Below, piece by piece: positions 1-7,238 of a stretch of 46,548 bases of DNA. The position numbers and the translations under genes were made by a program. The DNA is from Nisaea sediminum. GTDB lineage: Bacteria > Pseudomonadota > Alphaproteobacteria > Thalassobaculales > Thalassobaculaceae. The notes beneath the pieces are model-generated. The model made no database searches, was not told where the DNA came from, and saw only the letters and a program-made list of their open reading frames with translations. Numbering within the stretch: the first letter of the stretch is position 1; each line of letters starts with the position of its first letter. The DNA lies in NCBI RefSeq assembly GCF_014904705.1, contig NZ_JACZCQ010000012.1, positions 1 through 46,548 of the forward strand, written 5' to 3'.

Positions 1-37
1 GGGCCCGGGGCCAGGCCGGGAATGCCCACCTGGATTG

Positions 38-63
38 AAAAACCCGCCCCCCGTTGCGGGGCG
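38..63 (-). terminator. Rho-independent terminator after the molybdenum hydroxylase operon
   Basis: Read on the minus strand, a six-pair stem (CGCCCC at 45-50 against GGGGCG at 58-63) with a 7-base loop is followed, after three G residues, by a run of five T. It sits 34 bases past the stop codon of the large subunit. The rest of positions 1-96 shows nothing coding. Confidence 0.65.
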
Positions 64-96
64 CCGGCCTTTCAGAGATCACACTTCGCAACCCGC

Positions 97-2316
97 TCAA
101 GCGGCCTTGAAGCCCTTCTCGAAGGGCAGGGTCCGGACCCGCTGGCCGCTGGCGCGGAACACCGCATTCGCGATGGCGGGGCCGATCGGCGGCACGCCCG
201 GCTCGCCGATGCCGGTCGGGCGTTCCGTGCTCGGCACGATATGCACTTCGACCGTCGGCATGCGATCGATGCGGAGCGGCAGGTAGCTGTCGTAATTGCC
301 CTGGTCGACCTCGCCACCGGTCAGGGTCAGTTCCTCGCTCAGCACGGAGCCGAGACCGAACCCGATGCCGCCCTCGACCTGCGCCTTGATGACATCCGGG
401 TTGATCGGCGTGCCGACATCGACCGCCGCGACCACCCGGTGCACGATCACCTGACCGTTCTCGACCGAGACCTCGGCGATCTCCGCGACATAAGAGTGGA
501 AGCTCTCATGAACGGCGACGCCCCAGTGATGCCCCTCGGGCAGCGGCTTGCCCCATTCCGCCTTTTCCGCCGCGAGCCTCAGCACGCCCGCATGGCGCGG
601 ATGGTCCTTCAGCAGATCGAGGCGAAACTGGACCTGATCGGCGCCGGTCGCCGCGATCACCTCGTCGAGGAAGACCTCGGTCGCATAGGCGGTATGGGTC
701 GAGCCGACGGAGCGCCACCAGAGCACCGGCACCCCGACCTCCGCCGTCGTCAGCCCGACGCCGAGATTGGGAATGGCATAGGGCAGCGTCGAGGACCCCT
801 CGACCGACGTCGCGTCCACCCCGTCCTTGATCAGGCCGGAGAAGATCGTGTTGGCGACGATGGACTGGCCGACGATGTGGTTGTCCCACGCCACCAGCTT
901 TCCGTCCGCATCGAGCCCCGCCCGCATCTTGTGGACATAGGCCGGACGGTAGCGGCCGCCCCGCATGTCGTTCTCGCGGGTCCACTGGAGTTTCACCGGC
1001 GCCTTCCAGCCGATCGCCTTGCCGATGGCCGCGACCTCGGTGATGACCTCGGCATCCGGCGTCGCCCGACGGCCGAAACCGCCGCCGGTCTTCATGACAT
1101 GCATGCGGATCTTCTCCGGCGGCACGTCCGAGAATTTGGAGGCCATCTGCTGGTAATAGTCCGGCATCTGGTGACCGCCCCAGATCTCCAGCACGCCATC
1201 CGCGTTCATCGCGGCGACAGCGTTCAGCGGCTCCATGGCGGCGTGGGCGAGATAGGGGAACTCGTAGGTCGCCTCGATCACCCGGGCGGCGGAGGCAAGC
1301 GCCGCGTCCGGATCGCCGTCCTTGCGGGCAACCGCCATCGGCGGCTTGGCGACGAGGTCGCGATACTCGGCCATGATCTCGGCCGAACCGCGCTTCTCCG
1401 CCTTGCTCTCATCCCAGGCGACCTTCACCAGGTCGCGGGCCTTGAGCGCGGCCCACATGTCCTTCGCGACCACCGCAACGCCGCGATGGATCGTGACGAC
1501 ATCGGTGACGCCCTTCACCGCCCTGGCTTCGGCGGCTTCGACGGAGGCGACCATCGCACCGAACTTGGGAGGATGGATCATCACCGCGGTCAGCATGCCG
1601 GGGAGCTTCACGTCGATGGTGAAATCCTGCTGCCCTTTGGTCTTGCCGACCCGGTCATAGCGCTTGAGATCAGGGTTGCCGATCTCCGTCCATTCGGAAC
1701 GATCCTTCAGCGCGACATCCTCCGGAATGGTCACGCCCGCTGCTGCCCTGGCGAAGGCGCCGAAGCCCGCGGACTTACCCGAACCGGCATGGGCGATGAC
1801 GCCCTTCTCGACCGTGATCTCGGAGGCAGGCACGTCCCATTCCTTCGCCGCCGCCTCGGCCAGCATCATGCGACCCGCGGCGCCGGCCTTGCGGTAGCGG
1901 TCCCAGGAGGAGGCCATGGAGGTGGAGCCGCCGGAACCCTGGAACTGGCCGCCCCACAAAATGTTGCCGTAATGCGCGACATTGCCCGAAGCGCCCTCGA
2001 CCTTCACCTGGCTCCAGTCGGCGCCGAGCTCCTCGATCACCAGCGTGGCGATCCCGTGATAGGAACCCTGCCCCATGTCGAACTGGGAGGAATAGATCGT
2101 CACCGTGTCGTCGTCGGCGATCGCGATATAGGCCGCGAGATCGGCACCGGCTTTCGCCGGCTCGGTAGCGGCAAGCCCGGCGAGCGGGCGGAAACCGATG
2201 GCAACACCTGCCGAGGTCGCGGCGGCGCCGAGCAGGAAGCCACGGCGAGAGACCGCTTCGGTCTTCGCACGTGCGGTCATTTCCCGGGCCATTTCATTGA
2301 GTTTCTGTACCAGCAT
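97..2316 (-). CDS. Xanthine dehydrogenase-family molybdopterin-binding subunit (IorB-like)
   Basis: Large catalytic subunit of a molybdenum hydroxylase that hydroxylates an N-heterocycle, aldehyde or similar compound using water. The 739-residue length is typical of the isoquinoline 1-oxidoreductase beta (IorB) group. A twin-arginine export signal is visible (SRRGFLLG, Arg 24-25, then a hydrophobic stretch), so the enzyme is probably folded in the cytoplasm and exported by Tat. The cofactor-binding glycine motif GQG lies at 82-84, a GGGFGRR motif lies mid-protein, and the active-site glutamate motif GEPGVPP is near the end (Glu 705). It begins 3 bases after the stop of the 2Fe-2S subunit gene, so the two form one operon. 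No FAD subunit gene is nearby, as expected for Ior-type enzymes that pass electrons to cytochromes. The substrate cannot be read from sequence. Confidence 0.9.
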   Translation of the reverse strand: MLVQKLNEMAREMTARAKTEAVSRRGFLLGAAATSAGVAIGFRPLAGLAATEPAKAGADLAAYIAIADDDTVTIYSSQFDMGQGSYHGIATLVIEELGADWSQVKVEGASGNVAHYGNILWGGQFQGSGGSTSMASSWDRYRKAGAAGRMMLAEAAAKEWDVPASEITVEKGVIAHAGSGKSAGFGAFARAAAGVTIPEDVALKDRSEWTEIGNPDLKRYDRVGKTKGQQDFTIDVKLPGMLTAVMIHPPKFGAMVASVEAAEARAVKGVTDVVTIHRGVAVVAKDMWAALKARDLVKVAWDESKAEKRGSAEIMAEYRDLVAKPPMAVARKDGDPDAALASAARVIEATYEFPYLAHAAMEPLNAVAAMNADGVLEIWGGHQMPDYYQQMASKFSDVPPEKIRMHVMKTGGGFGRRATPDAEVITEVAAIGKAIGWKAPVKLQWTRENDMRGGRYRPAYVHKMRAGLDADGKLVAWDNHIVGQSIVANTIFSGLIKDGVDATSVEGSSTLPYAIPNLGVGLTTAEVGVPVLWWRSVGSTHTAYATEVFLDEVIAATGADQVQFRLDLLKDHPRHAGVLRLAAEKAEWGKPLPEGHHWGVAVHESFHSYVAEIAEVSVENGQVIVHRVVAAVDVGTPINPDVIKAQVEGGIGFGLGSVLSEELTLTGGEVDQGNYDSYLPLRIDRMPTVEVHIVPSTERPTGIGEPGVPPIGPAIANAVFRASGQRVRTLPFEKGFKAA

Positions 2317-2319
2317 CGA

Positions 2320-2778
2320 TCAGGCCTCCAGACGGTCGGCCGCTTCGTGGATCGCGGCGCGGATGCGTTGGTAGGTGGCGCAGCGGCAGAGATTGCCGCT
2401 CATCGCCGCGTCGATATCCTCGTCCGTCGGCTTCGGCGTCTCGGCGAGAAGCGCCGCTGCGGACATGATCTGCCCGGACTGGCAATAGCCGCATTGCGGC
2501 ACGTCCAGATCGGCCCAGACCGCCTGCACGGTCTCCGCCACCTTGCCGTCAATGCCCTCGATGGTGGTCACCTTCGCGCCCTCGATGTCCCCGAGGAAGG
2601 TCTGGCAGGAGCGCACCGGCACGCCGTCCACATGGACGGTGCAGGCACCGCACTGCGCCAGGCCGCAGCCGAATTTCGTGCCGGTCAAACCGACATGGTC
2701 GCGGATCGCCCATAGCAAAGGCATGTCGCCTTCGGCATCAAGCCGGTGCTCGGTGCCGTTCAGATTGAGTGTGATCAT
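2320..2778 (-). CDS. (2Fe-2S)-binding small subunit of molybdenum hydroxylase (IorA-like)
   Basis: Electron-transfer subunit of 152 residues, partner of the adjacent molybdopterin subunit. Both iron-sulfur clusters can be seen: a plant-ferredoxin-type set at Cys 38, 43, 46 and 58 ([13 protein letters not shown]) and a C-terminal set at Cys 96, 99, 131 and 133 (CGYC and CRC). I chose the ATG at 2778 because it is preceded by GGGAG and the protein then begins at the expected first strand (MITLNLNG); the reading frame is open further upstream, but those residues do not resemble the family. It is first in the two-gene operon and is divergent from a LysR gene 137 bases away. Confidence 0.92.
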   Translation of the reverse strand: MITLNLNGTEHRLDAEGDMPLLWAIRDHVGLTGTKFGCGLAQCGACTVHVDGVPVRSCQTFLGDIEGAKVTTIEGIDGKVAETVQAVWADLDVPQCGYCQSGQIMSAAALLAETPKPTDEDIDAAMSGNLCRCATYQRIRAAIHEAADRLEA

Positions 2779-2881
2779 TTTTCGCTCTCCCACACGCGCG
2801 AAAGCCCGTGACGCATCACCGCGCCGCTTCCGTCGCCGTTGGGAAAGAAGATGGGTGCATATGCGAAAATGACATCCACCC

Positions 2882-2903
2882 TTGAACCGCAAGGATTATT
2901 CAA
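2882..2903. promoter_or_regulatory. Candidate LysR-type operator dyad
   Basis: TTGAA and TTCAA form an inverted repeat with a 12-base spacer, between the divergent starts of the iron-sulfur subunit (2778) and the LysR gene (2916). LysR proteins commonly bind such dyads in divergent promoters. The arms are only five bases, so chance is possible. Confidence 0.3.
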
Positions 2904-2915
2904 TATTTCTCAGCA

Positions 2916-3833
2916 ATGAGCCGTGACCTTCTCCCCCACCTCCCCGTCGTTCTCGCCGTCGCCAGGCGCGGCGGGTTCGCCGCCGCCGCCAAGGAGCTCG
3001 GCATGAGCGCCTCGGCTGTCAGCCATTCCGTACGCATGGTGGAGGACCGGCTCGGCCTGCCGCTCTTCGCCCGCACCACCCGCAGCGTCTCGCTAACCGA
3101 CTGGGGCCAGCTGCTGGTGGATTCGGCCGGGCCGTCACTTGCCGGGCTGGACGATGCGCTGGAGCGGCTGAAGTCTGCGCAGGGCAGCGTTTCGGGTCTG
3201 CTCCGGCTCACCGTCGCCCAGCCTTTCAGCTCGATGGCGGTCATCCCCGTGGTGAAGGAAATGCTCCGGCGCTATCCCGACCTGAAGATCGAACTCGATT
3301 CCGACAAGCGCTTCGTGGATATCGTGGCCGGGGGATTCGATGCCGGCGTGCGGCTCGGCGGCAGTATCGATCAGGACATGAAAACCTTCCGCCTGACCCC
3401 GCCGTTCCGGACCATCATGGCTGCCGCACCGTCCTATGTCGAACGCCGCGGACTGCCGAACTCCCTCGAGGATCTGGCGAACCACGATTGCATGTCCTAC
3501 CGCATGCCGTCCGGCGGGATCTACGACTGGGAACTGGAATCCGGGACAGGCGAAGTCCGGGTGCCGAGCACCGGAAACATCATCGTCAACGACTGGACGA
3601 TCGCTCTGGAACTCGCGCTCGAAGGCCTCGCCATCATCTACATGTTCGAGCCGATGCTCACTGACGAGCTGGCCAAAGGCCGTCTGGTCGAGGTGCTGCC
3701 GGAGGCTTCCGTCGAGGAAACGGGTCTCTTCCTCTATTACCCGGACCGCATGTCCAACAACCCGAAGCTGCGCGCTTTCATCGATACCGCGAGGTCGGTA
3801 CTGCGGCGGCGGCATCCCGCCGGCGCGGACTGA
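2916..3833 (+). CDS. LysR-family transcriptional regulator
   Basis: 305-residue regulator with the usual LysR plan: an N-terminal winged helix-turn-helix over residues 1-60 (ending in the typical LPLFARTTRSVSLTDWG segment) and a C-terminal effector-binding domain. The divergent placement opposite the molybdenum hydroxylase operon, with a 137-base shared promoter region, points to that operon as its target; this is inference from the usual LysR arrangement. The C-terminal half resembles the CrgA/AaeR-type LysR subgroup in general layout, but the ligand is unknown. Confidence 0.9.
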   Translation: MSRDLLPHLPVVLAVARRGGFAAAAKELGMSASAVSHSVRMVEDRLGLPLFARTTRSVSLTDWGQLLVDSAGPSLAGLDDALERLKSAQGSVSGLLRLTVAQPFSSMAVIPVVKEMLRRYPDLKIELDSDKRFVDIVAGGFDAGVRLGGSIDQDMKTFRLTPPFRTIMAAAPSYVERRGLPNSLEDLANHDCMSYRMPSGGIYDWELESGTGEVRVPSTGNIIVNDWTIALELALEGLAIIYMFEPMLTDELAKGRLVEVLPEASVEETGLFLYYPDRMSNNPKLRAFIDTARSVLRRRHPAGAD

Positions 3834-3842
3834 ACAGCGGCG

Positions 3843-4244
3843 CTACGCCGGCTCTCTCTCAAAGCTCTCGCATCCGGCGGGAATCGTAATTCCGGGCAGC
3901 TTGCTTTGCGTCCAGATGTGCTTGACGCCTGTCAGATCAACAGGAGAGGCAAGCGATCCGCCCTTGATCGAGACCACGTCTTCGGCCGGATCCGCATGAG
4001 AGATCCGGCTCCCGCAGGTCTCGCAAAAGAGACACAGGATCTCGCCTCCGGACGCGGTGGGGCGTGTCCAGATCCTGGTCTTGCCTTCGACAATCCGCAT
4101 CGCCTCGGCCGGCACGATCACCGAGATCCCGAAAGCCGAGGACGACTGTTTCCGGCATTCGGTGCAATGGCAGACGTAAATATCGATCGGCGTGGCATCG
4201 ACCTCGTAAATCACCGCGCCGCACTGGCAGCTTCCCTTCAACAT
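3843..4244 (-). CDS. GFA-family zinc protein
   Basis: A 133-residue member of the GFA (glutathione-dependent formaldehyde-activating enzyme-like) family with the Mss4-like fold. The zinc-binding cysteines are in the expected pattern: CxC at 6 and 8, CHCTEC at 25, 27 and 30, and CETC at 74 and 77. Such small GFA proteins are common and mostly uncharacterised; the formaldehyde role holds for only a few members and should not be assumed here. It lies 49 bases downstream of the glycosylase gene on the same strand and may be cotranscribed. Its 3' end is 10 bases from the convergent LysR gene. Confidence 0.85.
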   Translation of the reverse strand: MLKGSCQCGAVIYEVDATPIDIYVCHCTECRKQSSSAFGISVIVPAEAMRIVEGKTRIWTRPTASGGEILCLFCETCGSRISHADPAEDVVSIKGGSLASPVDLTGVKHIWTQSKLPGITIPAGCESFEREPA

Positions 4245-4293
4245 ATGATCGAACCTCCCCGAGAAATCCGGGCGCCGCGACCGAAGTGGACCG

Positions 4294-5511
4294 CTAAAGC
4301 GCGACCTCGAACCCGTCGCCCTCGGCCCGCTCCAGGCCGAGATACTTCAGCCAGCGCTGCAGTTCCGCCTCGATCTTGGCCTTGCGCTGCGGCGTCAGGG
4401 TGAGGCGCGGCTCCAGCCAGAGCTTACGTATGCGGAGCGCGCCCGCCGGGCGGTCCGCTTTCATGTCGATCCGGCCGGTCAGCTTGTCGCCCTCCAGCAT
4501 CGGAAAGACGTAGTAACCGTATTGCCGCTTCTCCTCCGGAACGAAGACCTCGATCCGGTAATCGTAGCCGAACAGGCGCTGCAGCCTCTTGCGGTCGCGC
4601 AGCGCCGGGTCGAACGGGCTGAGGAAGCGGACGCGTCCGGGCGGCGGCGGGACCTCGCCGGCGAGATCGAGCGCATCGGGGCGCGCCAGATGGCGCCGCA
4701 CCGTTCCATCCGCATTGCCGATATCGACAGGGATCGCGGTCTCCGGTCCTTGGCGTTCCGCCCAGTCCTTCGCCTCGGCCGGCGTGATCGCGTCCCAGTA
4801 GGCGGCAAGCTCTCCCGGAGTCGCAAAGCCGAGCCTTTCCAGCGCCGAGCGGCAGGCCCAGTCGATGAACTCCTCGTCATGCACCTCCGGCTCGTAATGT
4901 TCCGGCGGCACCACTTTCTCGACCAGATCGTAGACCTTCTGGAACCCCTCCCGCGCCGAGACGGCCAGCTGGCCGGTGCGCCAGAGATGCTCGAGCGCCG
5001 ATTTCGACGGTTTCCAGCCCCACCAGGCCTTGTTCTCGTCCGAGCCATCGTGATGGCTCTCGTCCGCCGTCAGATCGCGCGAGCGGACCGGACCGTTCTC
5101 TTCGATATGGGCGCGAATCCGGGCGCAGGTCTCCTCGTAATCCTCTCCAAGCCGCTCGCGCCACCAGTCGAACCGCATGAGCCGCTCGCGCGTGCGGTGG
5201 AACTTCGGCTTCCAGTAGCGGAAAAACTCGACCGGGATCACGGAGGCGTCGTGCGTCCAGTTCTCGAACAGGGTCCGCTCGCGCTCCAGGTGATGGTGCA
5301 GCCAGTCCGGCTTGTAGGCGTTGGCGCGGGAAAACAGGATGTGGTGATGCGCCCGCTCCACCGTGCGGATGCTGTCGACCTGCACGAACCCGATCCGGTG
5401 GATCAGCTCCGGCACGTCCTTGCGCCGGAACGGCCGGCCCGGCGAGTCGCCGAGGGCGTGCAGGTGGAGGAAGAGGCGGCGCGCATCGCGGTTGGGAAGT
5501 TGATCGGTCAT
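4294..5511 (-). CDS. YcaQ/AlkX-like DNA glycosylase (winged-helix HTH_42 family)
   Basis: A 405-residue protein of the YcaQ/AlkZ family, made of repeated winged helix domains that recognise alkylated DNA. The family removes bulky N7-alkylguanines and unhooks interstrand crosslinks. The catalytic signature is visible as QVD at 44-46 (context GFVQVDSIR): a Q-x-D motif is the form reported for the E. coli YcaQ/AlkX type, while the toxin self-resistance type (AlkZ) has Q-x-Q. That favours general genome maintenance rather than antibiotic self-resistance, and no biosynthetic cluster is adjacent. It is divergent from the VOC gene, with 61 bases between start codons. Confidence 0.82.
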   Translation of the reverse strand: MTDQLPNRDARRLFLHLHALGDSPGRPFRRKDVPELIHRIGFVQVDSIRTVERAHHHILFSRANAYKPDWLHHHLERERTLFENWTHDASVIPVEFFRYWKPKFHRTRERLMRFDWWRERLGEDYEETCARIRAHIEENGPVRSRDLTADESHHDGSDENKAWWGWKPSKSALEHLWRTGQLAVSAREGFQKVYDLVEKVVPPEHYEPEVHDEEFIDWACRSALERLGFATPGELAAYWDAITPAEAKDWAERQGPETAIPVDIGNADGTVRRHLARPDALDLAGEVPPPPGRVRFLSPFDPALRDRKRLQRLFGYDYRIEVFVPEEKRQYGYYVFPMLEGDKLTGRIDMKADRPAGALRIRKLWLEPRLTLTPQRKAKIEAELQRWLKYLGLERAEGDGFEVAL

Positions 5512-5572
5512 GGACTATGCTTAATGGAGACGGGGAGAAACTGAAACATAACGTGAACAGAAAGAAAAGCCC

Positions 5573-5980
5573 ATGGCGCTAAAAACCCTCGATCACGTGA
5601 ATATCCGGACGAAGGATCTCGACGCGATGGTGGCCTGGTACGGCCGCGTCCTCGACATGCACCCGGGCGAGCGCCCGCCTTTTCCCTTCCCCGGCGCCTG
5701 GCTCTACGCGAACAGCGCGGCCATGGTGCATTTGGTCGGCGTGACGAAGGATCCGGCTCCCTACCGGCCGGACGCGCAGCTCGAACATTTCGCCATACAG
5801 GCCGAGGGCCTGGCCGAGTTCCTGGCGCATCTGCGCAAGGAAAAGGTTGCATATCGTTGCGGTGTGCTGCCGGAAATGGGCATCCAGCAGGTCAACATCA
5901 ACGACCATGACGGCAACCACATCCATGTCGACTTCGCGCCGGGCGAGAAAGCGGATCTGACGGACTATGTCGGAGACTGA
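5573..5980 (+). CDS. VOC-superfamily (glyoxalase/bleomycin-resistance fold) protein
   Basis: A 135-residue single-module vicinal oxygen chelate protein. Metal-ligand candidates include His 8 in LDHVNI near the start, a central His in the QLEHFAIQ strand, and the C-terminal NDHDGNHIHVDF segment, the classic VOC end motif. Family members act as glyoxalases, dioxygenases, epimerases or binding proteins, so no reaction is assigned. Its last 14 bases overlap the start of the next gene, so the two are translationally coupled, though a functional link to a glycosyltransferase is not obvious. Confidence 0.82.
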   Translation: MALKTLDHVNIRTKDLDAMVAWYGRVLDMHPGERPPFPFPGAWLYANSAAMVHLVGVTKDPAPYRPDAQLEHFAIQAEGLAEFLAHLRKEKVAYRCGVLPEMGIQQVNINDHDGNHIHVDFAPGEKADLTDYVGD

Positions 5981-7238
5981 CCCACGGCAAAGCGGTATTC
6001 GCGCCCTTCTCGAATACCTCGCCTCTCCGGCTTTCGACGACAGGCTCCGTGCCGTCGTCAGTCCTTATCTCGATGACCGGGAGCGGACCGTCGTCGCGCC
6101 GTTGCCGCTCGCACGGCATATCGGGCATTTCGGCCCGGAACCGCACTATCTGAAAACCATCTTCGGCCGCAGTTACGACCGGATTGCGCTGATTACCCCT
6201 CCGAGACGGGAACCGGGGATCACCCAGGGGCTTTTCGATCTTCTCGGCGAAGAGTTCATGCTGATCGAGACGGACGACAAGGCTGTCCTTAATGCCGGCA
6301 TCCTCAATCAGGGTGTGACAAACAAAGGCGGCTTCGATTTCTACGGGGCGCAGATTCTGCGGTTCTACAGGGATTACGGACTGATGCGGCACCTTCACGG
6401 CCCTCTTTTCCTCGGCATGAGTCCCGCGCTGCTGGAAAAGGGTCGAGCTTGGCTTGCGCAACTCGGCCTTACCCCCGATTCCGGGTTCGTTTTGCTGCAT
6501 GTCCGGGACAAGGGATATGTGGCATCGGCCGCCAATCGCCTCGAGGGCGAAATGCGCGCGACCTCGCTCGGAAACGTCCGCCCGGCGGTCGACTGGCTCG
6601 CCGGCGAGGGAATGCCGGTCTTCCGCATCGGCGGCAAAGACGATGAGCCGCTGGATCACCCGAGCGATATCGTGTTCGACGTCGCGAAGATGCCTGACCG
6701 TGAAGATTGGATGGATGTATTCCTCTGCGGCGCCTGCCGGTTTTCCGTGAATTGCCAGTCCGGCCCGGAAGGGCTGGTCCGTGCCTTCGACCGGCCGAGC
6801 CTGACGACGAACCTTCTCCCCACTGTTCTCGGACATCACCGGCCGGACGACCTGTTTCTCTACAAGTCCCTGTTCCGGGGCGATGCATCCCTTCCCATGA
6901 GCTATGAGGAAATCCTCGCCGCCGACCTGCCTATCGCCCTGAGCGCGGTCCCGTTGCCGAATCCCCAAGTCTATGCCGACATGGCCATCCGACCGGTTGA
7001 GAACTCGCCGGGGGTGATCCTCTGTGCCACGCAGGAGATATATGCGCGATGCTCGGGCACCGCTCCGCCGGAGCCCTCGGACCTCAAGAAGCGTTTCCTC
7101 GCGGCTAGCCGGGCCTACCAGGCGAAACTGGAACAGAACCCGGAGGCGCGGGCGCGCAATCTCGATCTGTTCACACACGCGCTCGGCTGGGGATCGCCGG
7201 CCGACGCACAAGGCGATGAAGTGCCGAACTTCGTCTAG
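5967..7238 (+). CDS. Putative glycosyltransferase, TIGR04372-like
   Basis: A 423-residue soluble protein. The central segment FVLLHVRDKGY, followed by an R-N-V-x-P-A-V-D-W-L stretch and a later SVNCQSGPEG segment, resembles the TIGR04372 group of putative glycosyltransferases, which usually sit beside surface polysaccharide or protein glycosylation genes. There is no signal peptide or membrane span. It overlaps the VOC gene by 14 bases and ends tail to tail with a TPR/GT41 glycosyltransferase: both stop codons lie within the same CTAG. The acceptor and donor are unknown; the family call is from memory of motif shape, so I hold it with moderate confidence. Confidence 0.6.
   Translation: MSETDPRQSGIRALLEYLASPAFDDRLRAVVSPYLDDRERTVVAPLPLARHIGHFGPEPHYLKTIFGRSYDRIALITPPRREPGITQGLFDLLGEEFMLIETDDKAVLNAGILNQGVTNKGGFDFYGAQILRFYRDYGLMRHLHGPLFLGMSPALLEKGRAWLAQLGLTPDSGFVLLHVRDKGYVASAANRLEGEMRATSLGNVRPAVDWLAGEGMPVFRIGGKDDEPLDHPSDIVFDVAKMPDREDWMDVFLCGACRFSVNCQSGPEGLVRAFDRPSLTTNLLPTVLGHHRPDDLFLYKSLFRGDASLPMSYEEILAADLPIALSAVPLPNPQVYADMAIRPVENSPGVILCATQEIYARCSGTAPPEPSDLKKRFLAASRAYQAKLEQNPEARARNLDLFTHALGWGSPADAQGDEVPNFV

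Noticed and set aside
22-2715. An 897-codon open frame on the plus strand opposite the molybdenum hydroxylase genes
   Set aside because: It is the antisense shadow of two clearly identified genes in GC-rich DNA; the translation is rich in Arg, His, Asp and Gly without any domain.
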